The position numbers were made by a program, and so were the translations under genes. Under the pieces are notes generated by a model, which was given only the letters and a program-made list of their open reading frames with translations, was not told where the DNA came from and did no database searches. This document shows, in pieces, positions 25,794 to 35,515 of a DNA stretch of 64,000 nucleotides (the first letter of the stretch is position 1; each line of letters opens with the position of its first letter). Source of the stretch: Methanocorpusculum petauri (GTDB lineage: Archaea > Halobacteriota > Methanomicrobia > Methanomicrobiales > Methanocorpusculaceae); assembly GCF_026891975.1 (NCBI RefSeq), contig NZ_JAPTGB010000010.1, positions 1-64,000 of the forward strand, in the 5' to 3' direction.

Positions 25794-26651
25794 TTATTCC
25801 TCCGCATCGCTGAACGGCTTTGCGTCGAGCCATGCTGCTGCATCGCGCTTGGATAAGGCGAAGTATTTCTTGTAGGACCAGTACCATCCGATGAGTGCAA
25901 TGATCAGGGAAATCCAGGCTGCAATCATATCAATGAATGCAAAGGAGATTACTGCCATGACAATCATGGAAAGGAACCCGCACTCAATCGTGAGCATGTT
26001 GGTTCTGTCCTGTTTCTCTCCCGGACCAAGGCAGGCATTGAACGGGTGCTGGAGTGCAATTGCACCAAGCATGAACGAAACTGCGATGATACCGGTAGCG
26101 ATGTAGGAGAAAGCATAAAGCTCAACCGTGAGTCCTAAGATCGGAATGGTATAGGTCGTAAGCTGGTCGAATCCGAGGCCGCCGATTGCAACAACGGTCA
26201 GACCCATAAGGGCGAGACAGCCGACGGCTGCAAGTTCTGCGATACTGCGGGTCATGACCGGGATCTTCATGTTCAGGACAGAGTTGGAGATCCATCCGAG
26301 AATAAGACCGACGATCAATGCAATGATTAATCCTGCAATCGGGACGATGAACGGGTTGATTGCAGCGAGCTTTGCAGCGAACAGCATTGCAATAACACCG
26401 GAACCGAACGCAAGCATACCTGCGGACGGAACTCCGGTACCGATACCGTAGCTGCAGAGTTTCTTGATTGTGCTGTTACCCCAGATAAGGGCACCAACAG
26501 CTGCAATTCCACCGAAGAATGCGAGGTAGTCATAACCTGCATAGGATCCGGCAACTGCGATGTAAAGGGAAACCAGTGCAAGGACGAGGCCCATAGCCAT
26601 GACCTTGTTGTGTGGAATGCCATCATGTGATGCTTCAACTTTTACTGACAT
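25794..26651 (-). CDS. mtrC: methyltransferase subunit C
   Basis: An integral membrane subunit (285 aa, about seven helices). Features include AGYDYLAFFGGIAAVGALIWG near residue 37, split over two strands, and a cytosolic block HPFNACLGPGEKQDRT that is conserved in MtrC. With MtrD and MtrE it forms the membrane core thought to couple demethylation of the cobamide to sodium export. It follows mtrD by 10 bp. Confidence 0.95.
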   Translation of the reverse strand: MSVKVEASHDGIPHNKVMAMGLVLALVSLYIAVAGSYAGYDYLAFFGGIAAVGALIWGNSTIKKLCSYGIGTGVPSAGMLAFGSGVIAMLFAAKLAAINPFIVPIAGLIIALIVGLILGWISNSVLNMKIPVMTRSIAELAAVGCLALMGLTVVAIGGLGFDQLTTYTIPILGLTVELYAFSYIATGIIAVSFMLGAIALQHPFNACLGPGEKQDRTNMLTIECGFLSMIVMAVISFAFIDMIAAWISLIIALIGWYWSYKKYFALSKRDAAAWLDAKPFSDAEE

Positions 26652-26661
26652 TTTTTACACC

Positions 26662-27516
26662 TCAAAGAATTGCCACCGCCAGAAGTGCAACGAGACCACA
26701 GATACCGCTTGCGCAGATTGCTGCAATGATTGCACGGGGGAAACGCTTGAACTTCGGGTCGTGCGGACCTTCAATGGTTCCGGTAATGTTGTATGCAGAA
26801 AGCACTGCAATAACGAGGAACATACCGATTGCAAAGATACCTGCAAGTCCCACTGCAAGAGAGCTGAAGCCCTCCATGTTGGCAGCCGAGAAGCTTGCGT
26901 TGTAGAACTCAAGAAGCTCAATGTAAATGAGTGTTCCGCCAAGACCACCGAACAGACCACCGATAACACCGCCAACGTAAGAGATGAACGGAAGTCCGTG
27001 ACCTTCGGTTCCCTGGGATTTGTACTCAGCCTGAGAGTCACCGGTGATCGGATCTTTCTCGACCTTACCGGATGCTGCGGGAATACCCATGCCGTAGACA
27101 TAGGAGATGTTCACCATAAGACAGGTGATTGCCATCATCAAACCGCCGCCGATTGCACCACCGGCGAGAGCGACTCCAAAGCCTAAACTTGCTGCCCATG
27201 CTCCTCCGAACAGTCCTGCGAGACCTGCACCGGTCGCAAGCATTGCGACACCGGTTGCAATACCCGGAGACTGTCCCATTGCCGCCGGCGCACCGCCGAC
27301 CGGGACGAAGTGGACACCAAATGCAATCAGGGCTGCACCGACGATGATGCCGACAAGCGTAGTAACCGGGAGCATTGCTCCGCCGGCAAGAATGCCTGAG
27401 TTACCAAGGAAGTAGGCTGCGCCGATGAAGATGACTGCAAGGATGATTGCGATAACGGATGCAACTGGCTGGAATGCTCCGGCGTTGCCCGCTGGTTTTG
27501 CTGCAATTGCGCTCAT
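26662..27516 (-). CDS. mtrD: methyltransferase subunit D
   Basis: A 284-residue membrane subunit with about seven helices rich in Gly and Ala (GVGLAGGAIGGGLMM-like runs). The cytosolic loop GKVEKDPITGDSQAEYKSQGTEGHG (about 150-175, in two halves) matches MtrD. The frame extends upstream, but GGAGG lies seven bases before ATG 27516, which also falls just beyond the mtrE stop. MtrD is part of the ion-translocating core. Confidence 0.95.
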   Translation of the reverse strand: MSAIAAKPAGNAGAFQPVASVIAIILAVIFIGAAYFLGNSGILAGGAMLPVTTLVGIIVGAALIAFGVHFVPVGGAPAAMGQSPGIATGVAMLATGAGLAGLFGGAWAASLGFGVALAGGAIGGGLMMAITCLMVNISYVYGMGIPAASGKVEKDPITGDSQAEYKSQGTEGHGLPFISYVGGVIGGLFGGLGGTLIYIELLEFYNASFSAANMEGFSSLAVGLAGIFAIGMFLVIAVLSAYNITGTIEGPHDPKFKRFPRAIIAAICASGICGLVALLAVAIL

Positions 27517-27518
27517 AG

Positions 27519-28406
27519 TTAGGCCTCCGCAGTGTAGGGTCCGTAGTTCTTGCGTGCCCACTTCTCAACATAGCGGTCGATGATCGCGAAGAGAAGGATG
27601 ATGACAACACCAACAGCAACCGCACCCCATCCGTTCCAGGTGTGCTCAAAGAGCACGGTACGCCACAGTTCAAAGAACACAATCAGACCAAAACACAGAC
27701 CGGAAGCCGGTCCACCAAGTTTTGCGGTGAAGAAACCGTTGTCGATTGAACTTCTCTGACCTGCCTCTGCGTAACGAACGATATTACCGGATGCAGAGAT
27801 CGGGACACCAGCACCGAACTTCTGGTTCTGGTACTGACGCTCCTTACCATAGTACGGGTTTCCGGTTGCAGAACCTGCTGCACCAAGAGCAAGACCCCAT
27901 ACAATACCGAGAAGCGGAAGGGCGAACGGGTGATTGAGCACCGTTGACATCAGGTAACATGCGGTTACCGTGGTGAAAATTGCAACAAATGCGTGACCCA
28001 TAGTCACAGTCGTTACTGACTTTAACACATCAATAAAGACCGGCTGTCCGAACTTGGAAAGACTAGCAGTTCTTCCAAGGTATGCAGTGGTAGCATAGAT
28101 ACCCTGCACAAAGGTTGCGAGAACTGTACCAAAGATGATTGCAAGTACTGCGTTGACATGCAACATAATGAATGCCCATGCAATACCGCAAGCAAGGGTT
28201 ACCCACAGGGTGTATGCTGGGGGCTCACCGGATACTGCTTTGTTGTAGATACGGTGAGTATAGCCCATCTGAGGTGCAAGCTGGACCTGAGAGTTCGGGT
28301 CACCCTGTGATCCGATGTTGGACTCAGTATCCTCGGCTGCACCTGCAACCGCTGCGAGAGCTCCCGCAAGGGCAGTTACTCCAATGCCGATTATAATTTC
28401 TTGCAT
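27519..28406 (-). CDS. mtrE: methyltransferase subunit E, first gene of the operon
   Basis: A 295-residue membrane subunit of the sodium pump, with about six helices and the MtrE markers AEDTESNIGSQGDPNSQVQL near residue 25 and NPYYGKERQYQNQKFGAG-like cytosolic block near 190. I use ATG 28406 (MQEIIIGIGV): GGGAG lies about seven bases before it, and the family starts here. It is the first gene of mtrEDCBAF-(A'G)-H, after an unusually long structured leader. Confidence 0.95.
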   Translation of the reverse strand: MQEIIIGIGVTALAGALAAVAGAAEDTESNIGSQGDPNSQVQLAPQMGYTHRIYNKAVSGEPPAYTLWVTLACGIAWAFIMLHVNAVLAIIFGTVLATFVQGIYATTAYLGRTASLSKFGQPVFIDVLKSVTTVTMGHAFVAIFTTVTACYLMSTVLNHPFALPLLGIVWGLALGAAGSATGNPYYGKERQYQNQKFGAGVPISASGNIVRYAEAGQRSSIDNGFFTAKLGGPASGLCFGLIVFFELWRTVLFEHTWNGWGAVAVGVVIILLFAIIDRYVEKWARKNYGPYTAEA

Positions 28407-28750
28407 GTAAGATTCTCCCTTGAGTTTGCGTGCACGAGTTTTGCAACCCGTGCTGCACCTGATCACCCCACGGTGTCAGGGCCAACGTTTCCTTATCGGA
28501 AACGAAAGTATTGTTCCAGTAGTGTAATACGACCCGAAGGGTGCAACAGACTGAAACGAAGGATGCGTCTCAAGTAGCCGCACGATTCATCATCGTGCAG
28601 ACGTCTCAGGAGTCATAAAGACTCGTGGACAATTCACAGTCATTCACACGTGAAATAACGTGAACGTTCGAATAACGTTACCACTCTAAAGAATGGAGTA
28701 CAAAGTGTGGACAATTACTTGTTTGCGGGGGAGGTATATTAATGTATACG
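28407..28750 (-). promoter_or_regulatory. mtr operon promoter and long structured leader
   Basis: The best TATA-like element on the minus strand is TTAATATAC (28734-28742, inside GTATA-n6-TATAC), predicting a start near 28713 and a leader of about 300 nt. The leader holds perfect hairpins: GCACGAT/ATCGTGC (28580-28598, 5-nt loop), CGTTTCC/GGAAACG (28486-28504, 5-nt loop) and GCACG/CGTGC (28432-28453). Most archaeal leaders are short, so this suggests post-transcriptional control of the operon. No known riboswitch is recognised. Confidence 0.5.
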
Positions 28751-29073
28751 AAAATCGTCGAAGAGGAGTTCTTTGATCGATGATTTCAGCCTGATTTTCG
28801 GCCAATTACACCAAATTATTTGCATTACCAATGAACCACCTTCCAAACACAATATAATATTACCTCTCCTAAAATTACCTGATGCGAGAATGTCCCTATA
28901 AGACCTTTGTTGTCGGACAAAGAACTGAGGCGCGGCAGAGAAAGGAGTGGGAGCAGAAGCTTCAGATTATATAGATTGTGATTATCAGCGGAAAACCGGA
29001 GACATGTTCGCGCGGCAGGATGGATTTTGAAACAACTAAAAAAAAGAAAATGGGTTTGTCACCCTGGACAGAC
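28751..29073. other. spacer between mcrA end and the mtr promoter
   Basis: No gene is visible. The mcr operon runs into this spacer; on the minus strand T-runs at about 29036-29048 form a likely mcr terminator. The rest is AT-rich and holds no hairpin I would call with confidence. Confidence 0.5.
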
Positions 29074-30780
29074 TTACTGTGCCGGGATGATGAGCGAGCG
29101 CTCGCCTGCCGGCATGAACTCGCGGATAGCTCCCTTTGCGAACTCTTTTCTCGGGTTTGCAAAGTCGAACTGGAGTGCCGGGTCTGCGAAGCAGATCTTG
29201 ATAAGCGGGGACAGTGCCCATGCGTCACCGCGGCCAATGTGGGCGGATGCAACAATTGCTGCGTACTCTCCCTGGTGACCGACGTTCATTGCATAGTTCG
29301 GGTAGTTCGGTCCACGGAACTCACCAATACAACCCTCGTCAGGTCTGATGGAGAGCGAGTTTGCGGAACCGCACTGGTCCTGCAGGTCGTAGCCGAAGAA
29401 TCCAAGTCTGGACCATCCATCCTTGTGCATAAGCATGGACAGATACCAGGCGTTGAGACCAGCATTGGAGTTACCGGTTGCAATGGAAGTGGTAGTACCA
29501 CATGCTGCTGCAAGAACTGCTGCACGCTGGGAACCGCCGAAGTGGTCTTCCATCATAGTCGGGAACTGCTCGTACTGCTCCATACCATAGAGGTTGACTT
29601 CAGTACCAATGTCGTTGACAACTTCCTGGGTCGGCTTGACCTTGTCGTTTGTGTTCGGGTTGGTAACATCGACCTTGTACTTGTCGTGGATGTAGTCCAT
29701 ACCGTGGTAGACAAAGTCGTCGAGGATGTTATCAGTGTATGCCGCGGTTGCGTACTGGGTGAAACCAACACCACCGGACATGTACGAACCAAGCCAGATC
29801 TGGTCGAACAAAACTGCTCCTGCACCGACAACTTCGAGGGTTGCCTTTGCCGGGTCGTTCGGGTTGACACGGTCTGCCTGAATCATATCGGCAAAGTTGC
29901 CGAAGAGAATTCCTCCGGGCTCATTCGGACCACGTGCACGGCGGGCCGGCAGGTGGGATGCCATGTTGATGACACCAGCGTGCTTTGCTGCAAAGGACAG
30001 GTCAGCGACTGCTGCTTCACCGGCACACATACGGTATGCTGCGATGAAGGACATACCGATCTGCATTGCAGACCAGCGGGAGGTTGTTCCACCGTCACAG
30101 GTACGGCCGACGATAGTCGGCATGTGGACGCACTGCCACAGGGACTTGCCGACTGCTGCCTGCAGAGCCTCTGCCTGCTTCTTCGGGAAGAGCTTCTCAA
30201 CATCGATGACGTACTGGGACTCGATCGAGTCTGCAAGTTCCTGGTCACCGGTAAAGACACGGACGTAACAGTCGTCGGTTAAAGCCGGGTGGGTTTCAAC
30301 CATGTGTTCCTGAACGACTGCTCCTCCGGGCATTGCGTGGTTGACAATGTGGAGATACTCGGAAATGGTTTCCGGCGTAACTTCTTTGCCAAGACGCTTC
30401 TGCAGGGTGGAGTGTGCCATGTCCATGGACACGATAACGGTTCTGCGGATATCATCCCAGAACTGCTGCATTGCTGCGTTGTTCACGAAGTGCAGATCAT
30501 CACCCTCAACGAAGGTTCCGGTTCCGGAAACTTCGTAGGTCATGAGCTGACGCTGACCCATCGGGACACCTGCAAGGTGGCAGTGGTCCGGGTCATACAT
30601 GGAGATTCCTCTCTTTGCAACGATTGCCTCGTTCTCTTTGAGGAATTCGGTCTTACGTGCAGACTGGTGAATACCACCGAATTTGTAGAACTCGGTCGTA
30701 GTGGACTCAACATCCTGCTTGGGGAACTTCTGCTTGAGTGCTTCAAGGAAAAGTTTCTGGGTCTTCTCTACTTTTGCCAT
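29074..30780 (-). CDS. mcrA: methyl-coenzyme M reductase subunit alpha
   Basis: McrA holds the F430 active site that makes methane from methyl-CoM and coenzyme B. The 568-residue protein shows the modified residues by homology: N-methyl-His at His267 (AAKHAG), 5-methyl-Arg at Arg281 (LPARRARG), thioglycine at Gly463 and S-methyl-Cys at Cys470 ([17 protein letters not shown]). The F430-binding region is intact. It is the last gene of mcrBDCGA. Presence of mcrC and mcrD marks it as isoenzyme I (mcr) rather than mrt. Confidence 0.98.
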   Translation of the reverse strand: MAKVEKTQKLFLEALKQKFPKQDVESTTTEFYKFGGIHQSARKTEFLKENEAIVAKRGISMYDPDHCHLAGVPMGQRQLMTYEVSGTGTFVEGDDLHFVNNAAMQQFWDDIRRTVIVSMDMAHSTLQKRLGKEVTPETISEYLHIVNHAMPGGAVVQEHMVETHPALTDDCYVRVFTGDQELADSIESQYVIDVEKLFPKKQAEALQAAVGKSLWQCVHMPTIVGRTCDGGTTSRWSAMQIGMSFIAAYRMCAGEAAVADLSFAAKHAGVINMASHLPARRARGPNEPGGILFGNFADMIQADRVNPNDPAKATLEVVGAGAVLFDQIWLGSYMSGGVGFTQYATAAYTDNILDDFVYHGMDYIHDKYKVDVTNPNTNDKVKPTQEVVNDIGTEVNLYGMEQYEQFPTMMEDHFGGSQRAAVLAAACGTTTSIATGNSNAGLNAWYLSMLMHKDGWSRLGFFGYDLQDQCGSANSLSIRPDEGCIGEFRGPNYPNYAMNVGHQGEYAAIVASAHIGRGDAWALSPLIKICFADPALQFDFANPRKEFAKGAIREFMPAGERSLIIPAQ

Positions 30781-30785
30781 TGTAT

Positions 30786-31550
30786 TCAGGCCTCCTTGGG
30801 CATAAATCCGTACTTGGTACGAAGTGCGTGGATACGCTGGACATATTTCACATACTCCTCATCACTGCGGAATGCAGTTCCGACAAGGGAGTGGAACATG
30901 GTGGTATTCTCCTTGAGCCATGCTGCGTCCATCGGCTTGCCAATGGCAACCTTACGGTCAAGCGGGTTTCCGACCTGATCCTTCACGTACTTGACGATAC
31001 CGTCAGTGTCAAGGATACAGCGCTGTACTGCATCGAACATCATACCGTTCTCTGCGAGACGCAGGGAGTGGCCGTGCACGGTTGCACCGCGGATACCGCA
31101 GGTAGCCGGGTCAAAGAGGTTGGTCTCAACGAGTTCGCGTGCGTATCCCTCAAGATCACGCTCACGGCACTCGATAATCTGACGACCGGACAGAGTTCCC
31201 GGGTCGATGCCGCGGAAGCGGTACATCTCAAGGTAGGTTCTCTGGTACGGCTGACACGGTGCGTTCAGCATCGAGTCTGCAAACTGGATGTAGCGGACAC
31301 GGTCACCTGCTTTTGCTCCCTCAGTCGGTTTGACAATCTTTCTGATCGGGCAGTCAGGCTCTCCCTGTTCTGCAAGTGGCGGGTGTGCGGACGGGTATGC
31401 CTGTCCTGGTGCACGGTGTCCCATAATAAGGATGAGATCCTCATCAGTGACGCTGCGAATCTTTTCGAGCTTCACATTCGGGTTCATCTGGTTGCGGCGG
31501 TTTGCTGCAACTTTGGACGTTCCCGGTCCATACTGTGGTGTATATGCCAT
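30786..31550 (-). CDS. mcrG: methyl-coenzyme M reductase subunit gamma
   Basis: A 254-residue protein with the McrG opening [22 protein letters not shown] split by the start, and the central [19 protein letters not shown] and [14 protein letters not shown] blocks. It is part of the (alpha-beta-gamma)2 enzyme and lines the F430 pocket. It lies five bases before mcrA and 12 after mcrC. An SD-like box overlaps the intergenic gap. Confidence 0.97.
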   Translation of the reverse strand: MAYTPQYGPGTSKVAANRRNQMNPNVKLEKIRSVTDEDLILIMGHRAPGQAYPSAHPPLAEQGEPDCPIRKIVKPTEGAKAGDRVRYIQFADSMLNAPCQPYQRTYLEMYRFRGIDPGTLSGRQIIECRERDLEGYARELVETNLFDPATCGIRGATVHGHSLRLAENGMMFDAVQRCILDTDGIVKYVKDQVGNPLDRKVAIGKPMDAAWLKENTTMFHSLVGTAFRSDEEYVKYVQRIHALRTKYGFMPKEA

Positions 31551-31562
31551 AGTTTGTTCACC

Positions 31563-32234
31563 TTAGTGTTTGATATCCTGAACGGCGGAATCATGAATAT
31601 CATGCGTCCCCATCTCAGGATTTTTAATTATTCGTAGTACTTCATGAATGACATCAGCCATCGCAACACGGCTTGGAGTCTGACCCCGGGTAATTCCGGT
31701 TACAATCCCCATGACTGTTCCTTTCGTCCTGATTTTATCAGGTTTGGGCATGACATATGCGGTCTTGACGCCTTCCCGTGCAAAGTCCTCAAAATCAACC
31801 GGGGCCTGGCAGACAACAACGGCGTTGACGCTGCATTCCTGCAGGATCTTCCGGGATTTGTGGACCACATGGGATCGAATGTTTCCGTGGTGAAGAACGG
31901 CAACTTTGTGACGTTCTATCTGTTCAATTTCGCGATCTAATATGCCGAAGTTGGAGCCGAGTGCAACACCGCCGATTTCTGCGTCCGGCGGGACTCCGCT
32001 GCCTGCGTTCAGCACCAAGGTACTTACGCTGTATTCTATCCCCTGCTGCCGCAGTGCTGACGTAATATCGCAGACAGGTTTTGTTATATGTCTCCTGCCG
32101 GGAGACATTCCCACGATGATGACGTCAGGATTTTTACATTCAGAGATGGTTCCCCTCTGAGCAAGAGAGCCTCCCTTGCCCATACCCATACTCTGTCTGC
32201 AGTCAACCAGTTGTGTTACACGTCCAAGAGGCAT
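31563..32234 (-). CDS. mcrC: McrC, reductase activation component
   Basis: The family opening is complete: GRVTQLVDCRQSMGMGKGG then LAQRGTISE. McrC belongs to the ATP-dependent complex that reduces Ni in F430 to the active Ni(I) state. At 223 aa it is slightly longer than usual because of the C-terminal tail (IIKNPEMGTHDIHDSAVQD). It sits between mcrD and mcrG with two- and twelve-base spacings. Confidence 0.94.
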   Translation of the reverse strand: MPLGRVTQLVDCRQSMGMGKGGSLAQRGTISECKNPDVIIVGMSPGRRHITKPVCDITSALRQQGIEYSVSTLVLNAGSGVPPDAEIGGVALGSNFGILDREIEQIERHKVAVLHHGNIRSHVVHKSRKILQECSVNAVVVCQAPVDFEDFAREGVKTAYVMPKPDKIRTKGTVMGIVTGITRGQTPSRVAMADVIHEVLRIIKNPEMGTHDIHDSAVQDIKH

Positions 32235-32236
32235 TA

Positions 32237-32710
32237 TTATCTGTTCCCCTGAAGGATGATCGGGCGTTGTTTGCTCTTTGGATCGGCCATGCCGAGAATG
32301 CGTTCGTCCTCGACAATACCATATTTTGCATAATCGGTTGTTGTCATATTAGAACGCATATAGATGCCCTCGGTGATCCCATACGGGAATTTGTCGGCAA
32401 AGACCTCATCACATACCGCTTTGATATCAGGAATCATAGACGAATCTTCCAGTTCAAGGAGGATTGTTCCCACCTGAACACCGAGTATGTACTCTTCCCC
32501 GCAGATCTGAATGGCTCTGCGGTAGGTAGTAGGATTCGCAGCACCGCGGGCCGGACCGTATGGTACGGTTGCGGGAATGCTTGGGCCATTTAAGACTAAA
32601 CGGCGGATTCCTCCTGCTTTGAAGAGCCGGTCAAGGAGAATCTCGACGGTCTCGGGATTCAGGAATCGCATCGGGACGATTCTCAGCTGTGGATATGTTG
32701 GTTCTGTCAT
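32237..32710 (-). CDS. mcrD: McrD accessory protein
   Basis: A 157-residue McrD protein, with the LRIVPMRFLNPETVEILLDR opening and GPSIPATVPYGPARG. McrD binds the apo-reductase and is thought to help assembly or F430 loading; it is not part of the mature enzyme. The gene follows mcrB by 38 bp and leaves two bases to mcrC. Confidence 0.94.
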   Translation of the reverse strand: MTEPTYPQLRIVPMRFLNPETVEILLDRLFKAGGIRRLVLNGPSIPATVPYGPARGAANPTTYRRAIQICGEEYILGVQVGTILLELEDSSMIPDIKAVCDEVFADKFPYGITEGIYMRSNMTTTDYAKYGIVEDERILGMADPKSKQRPIILQGNR

Positions 32711-32748
32711 TCTTTGACCTATCCGTCGTGACGGAAGTTTTTACAGGC

Positions 32749-34056
32749 TTAAACAGCCTTTGCAATTGCCTGGATCGGGCGGGCGAACTCTTCGATCTGA
32801 CCGAAGGTATCACCGTAAACTTTTGCGGTGCCCTCCGGGGAGAACATCTGAGTACCTGCATCAAGTGCACATGCTGCAACGATACAGGGCATACCGACAC
32901 CTGCTGCGTGACGGGTCACGACGTGGTTGCCGTTGAAGATACCCGGTCCGCCTCCGCCATAGATGGAGTGGCTGAAGAAGGAGAAACCGACTGCGACACC
33001 CATGGTTCTTCCGAAGTCAGATCCCGGAAGACCGGTTTCGTGTTCAAGAAGATCGTTGAAGTACAGCAGAGTCGAAGAAACTGCCTGTGCGAAACGTCCT
33101 GCACCACAGTTGACCATGGTTGCAGCGAGCGTTCCTGCAGATGCATATGCATTCCACATCATCGGGTCCTTGGTCTCGTACGCCTTGAAGGTTGCACTGC
33201 CGGCACCCTGGGTGATGATTTTATCCTCAACTGCACGCTCGACAAGAGACTGGACAACAGTACCGACGGTACCGGACTGGCCGTTTGCCTTGACAAGGTC
33301 GTAGACGATGTTGTTTGCATTCAGACCCTGATAGGCGTAGAGCAGAAGCTGTGCACGCTCAAACGGACCGATTGCAGAGCCCATCTCAAACTGACCTGCC
33401 TGCTCGAAGGTGGAAGCGAGTGCTGCACCCTGCATTGCATTGCGGTGGGTCATCATAACAGACTGGTTTGCCGGAATGTTACGAAGTGCGTATCCGAGGG
33501 ACTCGTTGTTCTGCGGGATGGACATGATCATGGAACAAGCTCCGCCTGCCATATCCATAGTAACCGGGTAGGAACCGAATGCTGCTGCCTTGACTGTGTT
33601 TGCATTGAACATGTCAATGTTGAACTGCTCGACAACTGCATAGGTGGTTGCCGCTGCAACGGAAGTAAGTGCTGCATCATACGTTGCTGCACTTGCGATA
33701 CGTGCGGACGGAACCTTGACTAAGAGAAGTTTACCGCCGTTGAAGCGCTTGACCTCGGTGTCGTCACCTGCTTCTACAGAGACATACTCTTTGATCTTTG
33801 CTTCGATTGCATCAATGTTGCCGACGATGTCGAGGTCGAGTTCACGACCGAGGATCTGCTGGTGTTTGCCGATCTTTCCGGTCTTGAGTCCTTCCTGCAT
33901 ACCGCCGAGGTTGACTGCGACGGTTCTCTTGGTGTCGTCAATGATCTTCTTTACTGCCGGGTTGACCAGCGGGCTGATCTTCTCGAGTGCGACATTGCTC
34001 TTAAGGAGCTTGCCGTTGTCGTCATAGAGATCAATGACATCCTTGTATTTTGCCAT
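32749..34056 (-). CDS. mcrB: methyl-coenzyme M reductase subunit beta
   Basis: This 435-residue protein is first in the operon. It shows the family start YKDVIDLYDDNGKLLKSNVAL (in two stretches), a mid block MIMSIPQNNESLGYALRNIP, and the C-terminal MGVAVGFSFFSHSIYGGGGP with the coenzyme B-binding region. AGAGGAA precedes the ATG by about six bases. An approximately 200-nt leader lies upstream. Confidence 0.97.
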   Translation of the reverse strand: MAKYKDVIDLYDDNGKLLKSNVALEKISPLVNPAVKKIIDDTKRTVAVNLGGMQEGLKTGKIGKHQQILGRELDLDIVGNIDAIEAKIKEYVSVEAGDDTEVKRFNGGKLLLVKVPSARIASAATYDAALTSVAAATTYAVVEQFNIDMFNANTVKAAAFGSYPVTMDMAGGACSMIMSIPQNNESLGYALRNIPANQSVMMTHRNAMQGAALASTFEQAGQFEMGSAIGPFERAQLLLYAYQGLNANNIVYDLVKANGQSGTVGTVVQSLVERAVEDKIITQGAGSATFKAYETKDPMMWNAYASAGTLAATMVNCGAGRFAQAVSSTLLYFNDLLEHETGLPGSDFGRTMGVAVGFSFFSHSIYGGGGPGIFNGNHVVTRHAAGVGMPCIVAACALDAGTQMFSPEGTAKVYGDTFGQIEEFARPIQAIAKAV

Positions 34057-34300
34057 AATTTTTCCTCTGAATAATGTTTTTCATTGGCTTAGCGCCACAT
34101 GCAAACTGGCATGTGCCGCGTGATTTTCCGTTACTTTCACTGAATGATACTGAAATTGCTAATAGAGAATTGATGTTTGGGTCAGTGACGGTTGTTTTGG
34201 CACAATTGCGTAAACGGTTCTGAGACGAATATCCAAGAACGTTCACACGTCCCCCTCTCGGGACATTGAAATGTATCTTTGTGTCTGGATATAAGTATTC
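34057..34300 (-). promoter_or_regulatory. mcr operon promoter and leader with a stable hairpin
   Basis: CTTATATCC on the minus strand (34287-34295) is a good TATA box, predicting a start near 34265 and a leader of about 210 nt. Close to the start codon, CACATGC (34096-34102) pairs with GCATGTG (34109-34115) over a 6-nt loop. Beyond one mismatch the stem gains three more pairs (34092-34094 with 34117-34119). The hairpin ends about 30 nt from the SD site and could affect message stability or translation. Confidence 0.5.
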
Positions 34301-34525
34301 TCTTTAATGAGAGAGGAGAACTGTATTCGCTTTGTTTGCGGGATAGAGTCAGCAATTTCGAAATTTGTAAATAGATCCGGGAAATTGTCGGGAAAGTTTT
34401 CGTCAAGTGTGACGGGGCATCCTCACAGGTAATACTTTGTGCGTTTGACAAATGACATGATGACAAACAGTGGTGCGCTCTCGGAATTTACGGATAGTTT
34501 GACCGCGCACAGGAAAAAAAGAGAT
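34301..34525. other. spacer upstream of mcr, terminator of the surface gene
   Basis: It holds the 12-mer CTTTGTTTGCGG at 34330-34341, about 40 bp upstream of the mcr TATA box, shared with the S-layer upstream region. At the right edge, minus-strand T-runs (about 34508-34522) and the GTGCGC/GCGCAC stem (34473-34478 with 34505-34510) form the likely end of the DUF3821 transcript. Confidence 0.45.
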
Positions 34526-35449
34526 TTATTTCCGGTACAGGACAACTCCTGCAAGGAGAGCCAGAGGAACAAGGAGACCCGGCAGGGGTGACTGGGTGGG
34601 AGCAGGTATCGGTGTCCCGGTGGTTGGTTTCGGCGTTGTTCCGGTTGTGGTAACAGCAGGAGTTGCCGCAGTGGTCGGCGGGACAGTGGTCGCAACAGTG
34701 GTGACGGTAGTTGTAGGAGGAACAGTTGTTTTGGTCGGGGTGGGGTTGAAGGTGATGACCAGTCCCGGATCAGTGACATCATTATAATCCATGGTGATGG
34801 AGTTGGATTTTTCCGCGTAGTTGTGGAAGGATGCAGGCTCGCTCCACTCGGCATAGATAGTAGTGGTTTTACCCAGATCTTTTGGCCGGAACGATTGAGT
34901 CGTCAAAACCTGAGCACTATTCATAGCAATGTCGGCAAAGCTGTTACCCGAGACATACGTAGTCTGAGAACCGTCCGCACCTTTGAAGACGACGTTCACT
35001 TCGGCGCCAAGACCGCTCGGACCGACATGCGGCGAGTTGATCTTGATTTGGTAGGACTCAGTGTCAAGGAATCCCCACTGCTGTACAGAAGAGACGCCGT
35101 CTTTTGCAAGAACGATGTCAATGGAGAGGTCAGGGTAGTAGATCATGACCGTGCCGAGTTTGGTTCCTGAACTGTTAACAGCATCCCACGAACCGGTGTA
35201 GCTGCCGACAGATGCGGCGAGTAGTTCAAAGTTTTGCGGATCCTGAACAGTGATGGTGTTGAGGACGTTGTTGTTCGGAGTGTACTGCAGTTGTGTGGTT
35301 TCGGCAAGATCACCGGTGAACGTTATCCCGTTCTCGTACACAAAGATGGTACTGCCGGAGGAGACTTCACGGGCTGCCACAGGGGCCGCGACAAGGCTGA
35401 CGGCAAGAAGGCCGATCAGCAGGATCAGAAGAATGCGTTTTTGTTGCAT
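34526..35449 (-). CDS. DUF3821-type surface protein with C-terminal anchor
   Basis: A 307-residue exported protein. A signal peptide (about 1-26, ending VAAPVAA-RE) is followed by the DUF3821 domain found in Methanomicrobiales surface proteins (STIFVYENGITFTGD near residue 33). Next comes a Thr/Pro linker of about 55 residues (240-290) and an anchor PLPGLLVPLALLAGVVLYRK. It lies downstream of the pilin-like gene on the same strand but has its own TATA box (ACATTATATTCC, 35462-35473). Role unknown; probably envelope structure. Confidence 0.82.
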   Translation of the reverse strand: MQQKRILLILLIGLLAVSLVAAPVAAREVSSGSTIFVYENGITFTGDLAETTQLQYTPNNNVLNTITVQDPQNFELLAASVGSYTGSWDAVNSSGTKLGTVMIYYPDLSIDIVLAKDGVSSVQQWGFLDTESYQIKINSPHVGPSGLGAEVNVVFKGADGSQTTYVSGNSFADIAMNSAQVLTTQSFRPKDLGKTTTIYAEWSEPASFHNYAEKSNSITMDYNDVTDPGLVITFNPTPTKTTVPPTTTVTTVATTVPPTTAATPAVTTTGTTPKPTTGTPIPAPTQSPLPGLLVPLALLAGVVLYRK

Positions 35450-35515
35450 GAGACATCCCTCAGGAATATAATGTGTATGTGCGTCGTAAGGGCATAGAGT
35501 GTTTGCGGAACAGGA

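Noticed and set aside
28978-30282. 434-codon open frame on the plus strand opposite mcrA
   Set aside because: It is the antisense shadow of mcrA, whose identity is certain; its composition (very Cys- and Val-rich) is typical of a shadow of biased codon use.
29074-30780. mcrA as the second reductase isoenzyme (mrtA)
   Set aside because: The operon includes mcrC and mcrD in the order B-D-C-G-A, which marks the standard isoenzyme; mrt operons lack mcrC.
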